Positions 52,453 through 63,748 of a stretch of DNA of 64,000 bases are shown in pieces. The notes under the pieces are model-generated. The model was not told the origin of the DNA and did not search any database. It saw only the letters and a list, made by a program, of their open reading frames with translations. Source of the DNA: Polydactylus sextarius (Eukaryota > Chordata > Actinopteri > Polynemidae); NCBI GenBank assembly GCA_016801845.1, contig CM028909.1, positions 19,710,813-19,774,812 on the forward strand, read 5' to 3'. Both the position numbers and the translations under genes were made by a program. Position 1 is the stretch's first letter. Each line of letters begins with the position of its first letter.

Positions 52453-54170
52453 GCAGTGAACCACAAATGACTTACAATATATGAAATTAGTAAAAGATAG
52501 ACGGCAGTTTAACGTTTGCTACACCTGCTTGAAATCATGCGTATTACTAAAAAATAAAAAGCAGATAGCGGCGTCATTAGTGTGTATTTTATACTGTTTG
52601 CTTTGCCATTTCTTTGACGATATTTCAAGCAAAGGATACAATTTTTTGCTTGAAATATCTTTTTTATTCGCAGCTATTGATGGCCTAAAATACCTTAAAT
52701 GCACCTCAATGGCACATTACAAGAAGATCAACAATAACATCCTGACACGTTAGGTTAGTCAGGGAGAGAGCTGCTGCTTCCACCATACACATCATGACCA
52801 GAAAAAAGAGTCTAATGGATGATGATCATATTCATAATAAATATGGACTACTTCAACAGGCATCATTTGATAGATCAGGCAAAACAAGATATACTCAACC
52901 TTTTTTTGACATGGCCTGAAATCAGCGACAGGATTTGAAGTCAGAGGAGAGAAAAAAGAATAGATTGAAAGATGATGCCTGGGAAGTGTTTACAAGTAGT
53001 GTTAATCACGTAACATTTAGTCTATATGTGTATTAAAACATACAAGTGGTCTTGCTGTCATACGGATCAGTGCTGAACTGGCTCAGACTCCATCATATGG
53101 TTTGTGATTTTGCAGCCAAGAAATGCAAATGGGGGTTTGGTTGAGGTCCAGGGTTTGTCCTCTTGAAACATTTCAGAGTCACTCTTGGGAAATGTGCTGA
53201 TATTTAATTTAGGACTAAAAATAATCCTACCTCAGCGTAAGGCTTCAGATTAATTCATGAAGCTTCCCACACTGACTTGCAGCAGGGAAATAGAGGAGAT
53301 GTTGCTGTTTTACAGCAGTCAGAGCTGCAGAATAGTAGTTTCTATGTATGAAACTGATGTGTTGCTGTTTGTCTGACTTTTGTGATTTGAAATATTTGCT
53401 TCTTTGCTTAAGTTCTAAGTATAGAAATAGTTTTATGTAAACAGATAAATAGCTTGATATGTGAAAATGCCATCTACAGTGGACTGTGCACCAAGAAATC
53501 AAAAATAGTACAGTTTGACTCATTAAATCAGCCCTATACCTGCAGCAGACATACAGGACCTGTATCATAGTAACAATAACAGACACATTTATAGTGGTCA
53601 AACAGAAGTGGATAAAAGAATCAATGCTGACTCTTCGATTCACATATAAATGTAAGAGCAGTGTCCTTCAGTTGGTCAGTTCATCTCTGGTTCATCATCC
53701 TACTACTACTACTACTAGAGGTCACTTGATAATCATAAAACATTGTCTTCAATAAGTTGCTCCTTGTTAATTTTCATTTTATAAACCTAGAAATATGGAA
53801 TTGATCATTAAGTGACAGTGACTTTCAGGCCCCAGTCAGTGACAGAAGACAGAAGGAGAAATGAAGCAGCTTAAAGATTGTGATCAGAAACACAAGAGCA
53901 GCAAAAAGTTTAAACCCCTCACTAACTTAAATAGGAACACTGATTTCACATAGCAGTGTCCCAGCTACTTTATTTATGTGTTACAGAGAAACAAAGAGGA
54001 AAGCACTAGGAGGAATCTATCAATCTGAATGTCATAGTTTGAAATGGTCAACCAAAACCACACATGTGCACACACACGCACACACTGTGGCAAATGGAGC
54101 TGGTAAAAATGCATCACTCCTTATGAGTTTAAATATAGGTCAGGCTCTTCCAGCAGAGTCAGCGATTAAG
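52448..54170. other. Noncoding AT-rich stretch with (CTA)6
   Basis: Contains a small CTA trinucleotide array at 53700-53718 and nothing else I can support; the 132-codon minus-strand frame at 53245-53643 resembles no family. Confidence 0.6.
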
Positions 54171-54200
54171 CTCTCTCTCTCACACACACACATACACACA

Positions 54201-54231
<31 letters not shown>
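54171..54231. repeat. (CT)5(CA)n compound microsatellite
   Basis: CT units run into about 25 CA units with T interruptions near 54193 and 54202. Confidence 0.95.
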
Positions 54232-57104
54232 CACAGTACTTAATGGGAATGAAGTGGACAGGCCCTCCAGTGTAAACAAGTGTCAGGAAGCACTTTACAT
54301 CAAGATTCATGTCAAGTTTGTTTTTCCTCCTATATTCCTCCCATGCCGTGACAACTTACTGCATGCAGAAGTCTTCAGGCCTGGCACAATGCAGGCTAGC
54401 TAGAGAAGAGGGATTTGATTTAACCAAATTACAGTGCAGCATCTCCAGATATAACAACATGATTAACTGGTGGTAAAGTCCTGATTTTTTTTGTGAAAGA
54501 GAGGTGACTGGAGTCAAACTCCATTATTTATATATTTTTATATAATGTATTTTATTGATAATAAGAAGTAAGCCACAGATGATGTCCTCTCGTGACTTTA
54601 ATATGTTATTCCTTTTTGTCGCCCACACACAAAAGTTTCCACGGCTGTTTGACTTGTTATGAAGACCAAATGGCAGAAATCATGCTATAAATCAATATAT
54701 CTACTATTTCAAGATGTACAGTCTTTTTTAAATTGTCTTACGTTCTCTGTTTTCCAGAAAAATGAACCTTTTCCCACTTTTTCCATCTGGAAAACAACAC
54801 TGAGAACTTCAATAATATTCCAGAAATGACTCTAGGTTGAAGGTCATGGTAAGTTAGTGTTGCAATGGGACATCTTTCCATGAGATGGATTTGTGGTGAA
54901 GCAACAGATCAAACAATTTATCATAGACAATAAAGGCGTGGTGAGCGTTTAAATTTCATGATAATTACGTTGAGTGAAACTGAGTCAGTTTATGGTTTCG
55001 TATCATATCGTTAGGTTTCATATCAGTGACTGGTCATGTGGTTGAAAAACTACACCTTCATTAATGAGGCCGCTCCCACAGCAGACAGGAAGGTTCAGAC
55101 CACAGCAGCAAACATGACGCCTCAGAGGAAGTTTCACTGGTCGACTCATGTTCAAACAAAGATGAATGTTCTTACTTGCACAAAATGTTTTTTTATAGAT
55201 TCGTTTTACTCTATTGTTACTTGTCATAATAATTATGTTCTCCCACTTCAGTGACTTTTCAAATAAGAGATTAAATCAGACATCAACTAAAAGATGTGAA
55301 AAGGTTGTAAGTGGTGAGGTAAGGTTTTTAACAGAGCACTGTTGATTGATGAGTCATGTGCTGATTTTTAGGCAGTTACTGTAATTTTGTTGGTTGGATT
55401 GGACAAATAGTTTAGCAATAAAATCACACTATGACAGGAAGCATTGCAACCAATCTCAATCCCAATTCATCCATCAGTGCCACTAAATTAAACTGGGAAT
55501 ATTATTTCACATATAAAACAGACTTCACACACAGACTTTCTCTACAGATCTATAAATAAGGCTGCACCTCTATGCTGATATCAACATCTCCACCTATTTA
55601 TGCAGCAGTGGAGGAAAATACCTTAGATCCAATTTGAAATGTGAAATTTGAAATGATGTGTATGTTTAAACATTAAATCCCCTACAAAACATTTACAATG
55701 CTCTGCGCTCTGAAGCTAAAACTAATGTTCTGTCTGTTTTTCATCTCCTTACCTCCCTCACTCCCTGTTCCCCCACTTTTTCTCCCCTGCTTCATTTCTC
55801 TGCTTTACACCCTGAGGTTATTCAGCCTGACACGGTCTCATGGCACACCTTGTGTGTGGATATACAGTACTGACTGTGTGTTTGTTTGTTTGTTTGTATG
55901 TGCGTGTGTGTGTGTGCAGTATTAATGAAAAGACAGACAAGGAAACAGGACGAGGAAAGACCGAGAGTGTTTGTTGAAGCAGAGAAAGCAGAGAAAGTTT
56001 GAGCTACAACCTGGAATAAACAAGTGTGAAGAGGAGGTGTCATGTCATAAATTGACTTGATAAGTGAACACACAAAAATTAAAGTATCTTGACTGGTCAC
56101 TGAATTTATCTTCAGTGAAAATAACAGTATTGCAGTTCATCTCAACATACATTCCTGTCCTGCACAGACACCTGCAGGTTTCCAAATGTGTAACCGAACA
56201 TGCTGTAACTTGCATGTGTTAGTGTGAGATATTTGTACAGTAAATGTGTAAATGTGAACATGTTTATGTGCTTCTGTTGTGTTTATGTGAGTGCTGGAGC
56301 ATATCTGTACCTGTATAAACATGTGTCTCTCCTCCTGTTTCTCAATGACCCCGTTCAGATACATCCTCCTCGTTTCATCATGGAATGAGTCCCACTAAGC
56401 CACGAGGCTTCATAAACCTGTCACCACAGGACAGGACACATAAAATCTCACTGTGATGGAGAAGGTTGAATATGATTGATAGCATGGGTGTAGCACTTAT
56501 TCAAGTACATTCACTGAAATTCAGTGCCTGTAAGGCACCTGCTTAGGACATTTAGCAGACTCTCACACCAACAATGACGTGACTGTAGCACCTGTAAAAA
56601 AAAAAAAAAAAAACTTTGGCTTTGAATAGTAAATGCCCAAATCCCCATGCATAAGATTATAAATCTAATGATTTGTTTTTGTATAGGAAAGTTTCAGAAG
56701 GTGTTGGTAGTAGAGAGTGAGACAGCCAAAGATCTGTCCTGGGAGAGTGTGTTTCTGTGGCTGTTTGCTCACCTCATCTTAGCTGGTGAAGTACTAAAAA
56801 CAGAAGTTCCTCTATAAAACTTACAAGACAACATTTGAGCACATGTAAATATAGAAATTGCAAAGCAGTAGGGCACTTTTGAGTGATATTTTAGGGTCAT
56901 AAGTGTATTAAGATGGAAAGGGTTTAAGGGTTTAATGACCAAGCCAGAGACTTTGCATAAAATCTAGTGCATTTGTATTTTTAAAAGGTCTTGTATATCT
57001 TGAAAATAATATTCCTGACTGCCAAGGTGATAGCTGACACATTAATGTTTGAAAAAAGTTTTTATGTTTCAATATTGCCAGATTCCTTGTTGCTTAATCA
57101 TTAT
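54232..57104. other. Noncoding stretch
   Basis: AT-rich. Includes a TTTG tetramer run (about 55877-55896), short GT near 55905, a pyrimidine-rich patch at 55740-55800 and an A18 run (56596-56613). No gene or known repeat recognised. Confidence 0.6.
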
Positions 57105-57268
57105 TTAAAGGTGACAGAGAATATATACAAATTAAAATGTTGGTTGGAATTTCTATGAAAAGGAGACGTTCAGTTTCCAGCATTTTCACATGTTCCTGAA
57201 TGTGGGTGGACGACCGTTCTTCAACAAAGATGAGGTAGTGATGGTTTTTGATTCTCTGTCATCTTTAA
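57105..57268 (+). mobile_element. TTAA-flanked MITE, short copy (164 bp)
   Basis: Begins TTAAAGGTGACAGAGAA and ends in its inverse with one mismatch (TTCTCTGTCATCTTTAA). Its right half, from AATTTCTATGAAAAGGAGAC through ATGTGGGTGGACGACCGTTC to TTTTTGATTCTCTG, matches the 474-bp element at 60097 almost base for base, and its left part shares ATGTTGGTTGGA. It is therefore an internally deleted relative of that element, in the same orientation. TTAA at both ends is the hallmark of piggyBac-type and T2-MITE insertions. The 70-codon opening starting in it (57190-57399) is not a gene. Confidence 0.8.
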
Positions 57269-57899
57269 ACACTGATGTCGCTACAGACCATCCAATCATC
57301 TACCAGCAATTCAACCAAAACCATCAGCAGGAGTCTTCTTACCCAGATGCCCTGCAGGATGTTACTGATACGTCTGTATGTGAAACCGGAGCACTATAGA
57401 CGGCAATGAGAAAAAAAGATTTGTGACACATTTTTGTCACAGACATTTAACAGTAAAGGCTGTTTAGGTGGACGGGGTATCCGTTTACGCTTTTATTTAG
57501 GCCACATGCCAATCATCAAACAAATATTCAATGTCATACTTACATCTATTGTGAAACAAAGGAGCTAGAAACATGATCTGGGAAAATAGCTCCATTATGA
57601 AGCTGTTTCCAGGAGTGCGAGTGATAAAAGAAAGCAGATCCTTTTACACTGTTTTTTGGGCCAGATGCCAATCACTGATGGAATTAGGAAACCTCTGGCT
57701 TAGACAACTTTAAAGAAAGGTTGCAAATTCAAGCAGCAGGCCGATCCTCAGATTTCAAAAGCAGAAGTGAATGAGTTGGCCTCTGGTCTTGAAATGTAAT
57801 AACTTAATGGAATCAATGTATGCATACAAAGAGTGTGTAAACACGGTATCATTGGGAGTAAAATAACATGAAAGTGTGTTGGAAAAATACTGATTACTC
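57269..57899 (+). repeat. Region with weak internal duplication
   Basis: TTAGGCCACATGCCAATCAT (about 57497) and TTGGGCCAGATGCCAATCAC (about 57656) are paired about 159 bp apart, each after a TTTAC-rich leader. A third echo, GATGGAGGAATTAGAAACTCTG (about 58041), resembles GATGGAATTAGGAAACCTCTG (about 57676). A small perfect hairpin, TGTGACA / TGTCACA, lies at about 57422-57441. No gene. Confidence 0.45.
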
Positions 57900-57926
57900 T
57901 TTTTTTTTTTTTTTTTTTTTTTTTTT
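57900..57926. repeat. (T)27 homopolymer
   Basis: Uninterrupted T run followed by AGG, which mimics a splice acceptor (TTTTTTAG) but has no coding frame of quality after it. Confidence 0.95.
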
Positions 57927-59276
57927 AGGTACAGTCTATGCTTCATTTTTTAACTGTAGTCGCCAACAGGTTTTCACCTGCAGCGTCTATAATCTGTTCA
58001 GTCACATTTTACTGTTTCTATGTCACAGACATGGGGGTGAAAGATGGAGGAATTAGAAACTCTGCTTTGACAAATAAACCAAATTAATGTGACATACAAG
58101 TAACTCTAATTATAAAAACAAGGGATAATATCTCTATGGTAAATTGTTTTCATGTTAAACAATGAAGTAATGAATGTTAGAGCATTTTTAACTTCTGCAA
58201 TTGTTTTTTGTAAATGACATGTATTATTAAATAGTGTATTTGATTATGTCCTTCTTTTCTAGTATTAGTAACATTTTACAGGGGGGTGTAGGTGGTGGTG
58301 GTGTATTTTACTGCGATTATATGTACTATTACCATGCCTCCTTTTTATTTAATTGTTACATAAGACTATAAATAATACGTTTTACACCCTCATTTGTTGC
58401 TTTATTGTTGTAATGAAGTGCAGAGGACTCCTGACAGGACTACTGGTTCACCTGGACAGGTAGAGACCTGTTGGATTGACAGGAAGGGAAGAAGGAGGAG
58501 GAAGGACATGGCTGAGGTTACCTGTGAGCTCATTTTGCCTCGGGCGGCACAGTCGAAACTTGCTTCACGTGGACTGAAAAGATGGGGGAGGGAGCAGATG
58601 TCAAGGTAAAGAGGAAAGAGAAGTGAGAAGTGATGGAGGGTGTGAAAGAATTGGGGAAAAACAGTTGGGGGACACCCTTGACATTTGACTCTGATCCATC
58701 TTGTTGATGAAAAGCAAATGCTGATAAAATGTGACCTTTAAACATATTTTATCATGAAATAATAAACAAATCCTGATGATTTCTTTGCTTTTGTTTTGTA
58801 AATATGTAATGTATGTAAATATCAGCTACAACTTCAGGTACCAGTACTGGGGAGAAACAGTTTCTTATCATCTGAACATAATCAGCCATGTTGTTAACCA
58901 ACCTGTAGTCTTTGAGGTTAAACTGCTCAGCTGTCAGTGTATATATGGTGAGGGGTTAAAGGTCAAAGGTTAAAGGTTAGGGGCCAGAGGGATGAGCAGG
59001 GCAGTAAAGAGAGATATGCACCAGCCTGCCTCTACACCCTCAGGGCCCGATATCATATTTATTCTTAAAACACAAACACGGTACATAAAACACACACTCC
59101 ATACACATTGTATGACCTCCTGCCCAGACACACATACACACACACCACACAGCCAGTCACAAACATTAGCTTTACATTCAATTATTCATATGACCCCTTA
59201 CACCATTCTCACATGCAGTGTGAGTTGGGTGATTTTACAGCTCTTGCAGCAGAATATTATTCTCCTTTCTCCAATT
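57927..59276. other. Noncoding stretch
   Basis: Contains a GGTGTAGGTGGTGGTGG run near 58285, a purine-rich patch at 58480-58640, and GGTCAAAGGTTAAAGGTTA (58961-58979), a DR1-like nuclear-receptor repeat with one base off the perfect form. No gene recognised. Confidence 0.55.
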
Positions 59277-59286
59277 TATATATATG

Positions 59287-59327
<41 letters not shown>

Positions 59328-59331
59328 TTTT
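59277..59331. repeat. (TA)n plus (T)12 tract
   Basis: Degenerate TATATGTATGTG leads into about 12 TA units and then a T12 run. Confidence 0.95.
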
Positions 59332-59514
59332 ACTTCTTCCTCACTCTCCATGTGGAGTTTTATGTGTCGCCCTGTTCATTCTTGTCTCGCACAATGAAAC
59401 ACAGAGTGGTCAGAGAATAATGATACATAATAAATACATAATGATACATGAGTCTGAGACCAGATCAAGGTCAGGAAATAATTACAATCTCTGACATTTT
59501 GTATTTTAAGGAAT

Positions 59515-59640
59515 GTACAGTCTCTTAGCAACTATCAGATGGATTGCTATAAAATTTGGTGCAGGCGTCCATCATGCCCAGAGGAGAAATCCTCATAATT
59601 TTGGTTTTCAAAATCAACATCTACTGGGCTACAACCTTAA
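59515..59640 (+). repeat. Teleost dispersed repeat (ATGGATTGCxATxAAATTTGGTxCA)
   Basis: AACTATCAGATGGATTGCTA then TAAAATTTGGTGCAGGCGTC, AATCCTCATAATTTTGGT and CATCTACTGGGC follow a fish repeat I recall (CTATTGGATGGATTGCCATG, AAATTTGGTACAGACATTCA, GAATTGTAATAACTTTGGTG). It is a partial, diverged, non-coding copy. Confidence 0.7.
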
Positions 59641-60096
59641 AAAGTGATACAACAAGCTGACAATTCTCCCTCTCATTCAGCTGCTGTTTGTACATAGATA
59701 GAAGAGTGTTGTATTTTCCTTCTCTACTTTTGTATCTCTATTAGTTGCATTATTTTTTTGTCCTTGAGATCTAAAACTGGTTTAGTACCTGAAGAATAAT
59801 GCGTAGTATTAGCCTATATATATAATATAAATTTTACATCTAAATTTTATATCTAATGAGAAAAAAAAATAGTATAAAATTACATAACTGAAGTGTCCAA
59901 TAAAATAATTCAGTGCAAAAAATCTCAAAAAATAGGGAGCAATGGAGAATGTGCTGCCCCTGTGCAGAGTGCATCACAGGGTTTCTGCAGTTTAATTTCT
60001 AAAAAAAAGTAACTTAAAAGGTAACGTAAATTATCAGAGATCAGTAATATGGTGCAAAAATAAGAGTGACAGCTAAAATATTTTGATGGTGGAATA

Positions 60097-60570
60097 TTAA
60101 AGGTGACAGAGAACAGTTGAACAGGGTTTTGATCCTTGCTCTGTGATGTAACATTTACACAATAACATGTTGGTTGGATGTGTGACGCCTCAGAAGCTTC
60201 ATAAAAACCTCTCGGAAAAATATTTTAGGGTGGAGGATTTTAAATACATGGTTTTGCACCTATTTGGCATCTTTTCAGGCTTAACTGGCAAACTCATTAT
60301 GAAATGCAAGCAACATGGACAGACCGTCTTTTTACAGCTAATCACCTTTGAAGGGGAGGGAATGGAGTCAGAGTGAGATACATTTTACGTTACAAACAAC
60401 CAATTTTGAAATTGAGCCATTTTCTACTGGACATTTCTAAAAGAAGAATTTCTATGAAAAGGAGACGTTCAGAGTTTCTAGCACTTTTCACATGTTCCTG
60501 GATGTGGGTGGACGACCGTTCTTCAACAAAGACGAGAGGAAAACGCTTTTTGATTCTCTGTCACCTTTAA
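60097..60570 (+). mobile_element. TTAA-flanked MITE, long copy (474 bp)
   Basis: Perfect 17-bp terminal inverted repeats: TTAAAGGTGACAGAGAA at 60097-60113 and TTCTCTGTCACCTTTAA at 60554-60570. Both ends carry TTAA, the target of piggyBac-type transposases and of the Xenopus T2-type MITEs, whose ends read TTAAAGGRR; the third residue after AGG differs here. The interior has no transposase resemblance: the 69-codon frame 60167-60376 matches nothing I know. Relative to the copy at 57105 it keeps an extra ~310 bp between GTTGGTTGGA and AATTTCTATG, so it is nearer to the full-length element. Confidence 0.85.
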
Positions 60571-61947
60571 GTTAGAACTTAGCAATATGAGGTATCAGAT
60601 TAACGTGAATCTTACAAAATAAATTCTACTCATTAGATTCAAATCTTTGCATGAAGAAACCACATTTTCTCTGTTCAGACTAAATCAGAAATATTTTTAG
60701 AAAATGTGACCATGCTGGCTGTTAGCTCTTTTAAAACAAATTAAACGAAAGTACTCCACGCCTGTCATTTAAAACCTCAGTGGTTGTTTAATATGTGAAC
60801 CAAAACAAATTAACTATGTGTATTTGCATAAATTTATCATATAATTAGTACAAATCTTAAAATAATTAGTGCAAATCCTTCCATGATTCACATAGATGAA
60901 ATGGCTTTTCTGCTGACTATGTTGTCTCCAAATGTTCACGTCAAAGCAAGACTAATATTCTGTTTTCATCATGTGAGTCTGTGTATATGAATGTGTGTAT
61001 GTTGGTTTGCATCCTCATGTCAAATTGTGGTTCTGAGATGACTAAAGACAGAGCACCTTTGAGCACTTTGGCTGATGTTTACACGTCTGTCTGTGCAAGA
61101 TGCAGTTACAGACCTTTGCATATGTGTAGTGGAGATCAACATGCATACATTAATCATGTAATTATATCATCACAACTTATCTGCCAAAATGCTCAGGAGA
61201 TCAAAATATTATTTTCTCCTCTGACAGTGAGAGAGAGTAAGACAGACAGAGGGAGACATGTCCAGAGAGTACATGAGTACCTGCAGGCTGATGTTGTTAG
61301 GGCCTGTCTATTTGCCAATAGTCATCATGGACCAACTATGTCCTGGAACAGCTCAGAACACCTCAGAAACACATTATCTAATGATGTAGTTACTCTACGT
61401 GGCATTTACTTAGCCTCCAGCACCAACATAAGGAATCTCGCAGTCAGGACATGTCTTTTAACTCAAACATAAAACCAATTTCCAGTACTGCTTTTTTTTT
61501 TTCACATAACACACTGAAAATGTCAGGCACATCCCACATCTCAAAAATATGAAGTTTATTGTAATTCCTTAATATCATCACACTGTCCCAAAACCCTGTC
61601 AACAGTCTTGCAGGGCTGCTGTACATCACGGTGTGATATATCTACACGCTGACATACCGATGTTCACTTTCATTGATTCATTGATCACTGTCAAACATAG
61701 ATAAGGGAGGCCTCTCTGAAAGCCAGTGAAATATTATTTTGTAGTGTCTATAAAGATCTATTTAAGACGCAGAGCTTGATGTGACAGCAGATGAAATCTC
61801 ATTGGTTGGTCAATGGAAAAGTGTGTGGATGGACCTTTTATTCCCACACCTGCAGCATGAATACAACAAAGGTTATAGATGAAGAGTTGGGAGGTTTAAA
61901 TTTGCCCCAAAATGCTCTGAACATATAGAATATTACATTAGAGGGAA
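60571..61947. other. Noncoding stretch with one 163-codon opening
   Basis: 61, or so, kb onward the plus strand has an ATG-started frame of 163 codons (60981-61472), the longest non-repetitive one. It has no recognisable domain, signal peptide or splice-compatible context, and its length is within what AT-rich DNA of this size yields by chance. A T12 run lies at about 61490-61502. Confidence 0.6.
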
Positions 61948-61949
61948 AA

Positions 61950-62010
61950 ATGCAATTCAATTCAAAGATGTTTTATTAGCATGAATGTTTCAGCAACCAG
62001 ACAACACACA
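61950..62010 (+). repeat. Teleost repeat fragment (ATTCAATTCAAAGxTGxTTTATTxGCATGA)
   Basis: AATTCAATTCAAAGATGTTT followed by TATTAGCATGAATGTTTCAG closely matches a short conserved end that I recall from many fish repeats (ATTCAATTCAAAGGTGCTTT, ATTGGCATGAATGTTTCAGC). Only the end is present. Confidence 0.65.
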
Positions 62011-62599
62011 ACCAAAGAAACACTGAGGAGTTTTTAACCACTTGGAAATTGATGATGGAATGTTTTATCAGGTCACGTGTGCACAAAGGCAAAGGCAGCA
62101 TATTAACAATTTTAAATACTCAAAAACCACCTTTCAAGAAAACCAGTAACATCAAATGTAAAATATTAGGCTATGAAGATATAATCATCAATAATCTATT
62201 AATATGACTATAGGAGTTGAAGATGATTAAGGCAAATGCTCATATTACATAAGAATTACAGTACTGCGCATTTTAGAAACTAAACGTAAACTTAATCTTT
62301 CGCATGTAGATGTTACACACAAAGTTCTCTTTTTTCTGCCAACAAGACCTGAAAATATTAATCTAGTTTGCCCTCAGACCAACATGAATTACAACATGCT
62401 GAAAAGTGATAATTGAATTTTACTCAGTGACGCCAAAGAAACAAAGGCCTGCCCCGACTTTAACTGTAGCCAGCTGCCCGGAAACACAACAGGCCGACAA
62501 GAGGAGGTAAACAAAGAGCGAGACACAAACAGGCAAACAGACAGAGGGAAACAAGAAAACTAGAAACAGACAGACAACTTTAAAACATCTGGGGTGCAC
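62011..62599. other. Noncoding stretch, GC-richer toward the right
   Basis: AT-rich to about 62420, then GC-richer DNA (62430-62600) with GCCTGCCCCGAC and CAGCTGCCCGGAAAC. A CAAACAGACAGA run near 62525-62580 is a loose ACAG/ACAA repeat. No exon recognised. Confidence 0.55.
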
Positions 62600-62790
62600 A
62601 AGGTCAAAGGTCACGGCCTCTCTGTGACCTCAAGGGGCATGTAAACACTTAGTGTGATCCCCATGACTAAGCAAACAGCAGTGACTGACAGGACAGCAGC
62701 ACCTGAACTGAGGCAAGTGGCAGGTTCCCTGGGTGACTGACAGGCGTTGACACTGTCACCACGGTAATTGACAGGCGGTGACAGAGACAC
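62600..62790. promoter_or_regulatory. Candidate cis-regulatory module: DR1 plus TGACAG cluster
   Basis: A perfect DR1 hexamer repeat, AGGTCAAAGGTCA (62601-62613), is the textbook site for RXR heterodimers, HNF4 and COUP-TF. Within the next 175 bp there are five TGACAG hexamers (TALE homeodomain MEIS/PREP/TGIF core): 62686-62691, 62738-62743, 62769-62774 and 62779-62784 on plus, 62753-62758 on minus. Four of them lie within 47 bp. The block is GC-richer than its surroundings and is not part of a repeat I recognise. Activity is inferred from motif density only. Confidence 0.4.
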
Positions 62791-63703
62791 AGTCAGAAAA
62801 TGTGTGTGAAGGAGCTGATCCATGCTGAGATGCAGAGAGCAGGGATTACATGCATAATGGGGCTGGGATTAGTAATCTAAGTATGATATTCTCCCACCTT
62901 GATATGTGAGAGCATAGTGCTTGACTTCAAGGTGGGACTAAGAGTTGTTGTTGGTGTTTGTGAAGATAGTTTTATTACTCTATTTAGCCGGTTAATCTGA
63001 CCTCTAATGTGAAGGGGGGAACACGTGCCGGGTTAAGGATACCAGGTTAAAATAACTGACCGTTCAAACTGTGACTGGAAATTTCACAATCAGTCATGAA
63101 AGAATGTCGTCCGAGAAAAGCTGCTTTTCACAAGAGGCACGTCAGAGACAGCTGCCAACCAGGTTTTCTTTCTTGTTACCTCATAAATGTCATTCGAAAT
63201 CCTGAATAAAAGCTTAACCAAACTGGACAAGAAATGAATTACAGCCTTTGATTACATGCTATTTCCCAACACCATTTACATGAATGCTGACACGGATAAA
63301 AATCTCTAAATGAGTTCTTGTGAATATACTTTTCATCTATCTTTTGTTTGTTAGGCAGTTCTCATGATACTAGATAAGAGCTCTATAATTAGTGCTTATC
63401 AGGTATCTTAGCACATTCAGAACACATTTCAGGTTCCTTTCTTACACATTAAAGAGATGTAATGTAATGTTATAATATTATGGGCAATAAAGAAGCTGCA
63501 ACAAGATCAGATTTAGTGATCATTTTGTGAATTACAACAGATACAATTAGAGCCAAACTATATATCAGTCAAATAGTTTGTTCATATAATTAAGGTTCTT
63601 ATTCAGAAGAATGATAGGTTTAAGCAAGTAGAGGGGGGAAATAAACATCAAGGTTTTCATATGAATATGAGTCATTGAAAATGTGTTGGACAGCAAGTAC
63701 AGA

Positions 63704-63704
<1 letters not shown>
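62791..63704. other. Noncoding stretch
   Basis: AT-rich. A short frame of 37 codons starting at about 63096 (MKECRPRKAAFHKRH...) is basic but unsupported. No repeat or exon recognised. Confidence 0.6.

Positions 63705-63747
<43 letters not shown>
63705..63747. repeat. (TG)21 microsatellite
   Basis: Uninterrupted TG array. Confidence 0.97.

Positions 63748-63748
<1 letters not shown>

Noticed and set aside
57190..57399. 70-codon frame starting MFLNVGGRPFFNKDE
   Set aside because: The start lies inside a MITE and the matching segment of the long copy at 60.5 kb is not preserved in frame.
60981..61472. 163-codon plus-strand frame
   Set aside because: Longest non-simple opening on the plus strand, but no domain, signal peptide, splice context or family resemblance; AT-rich 64-kb DNA yields a few frames of this length by chance.
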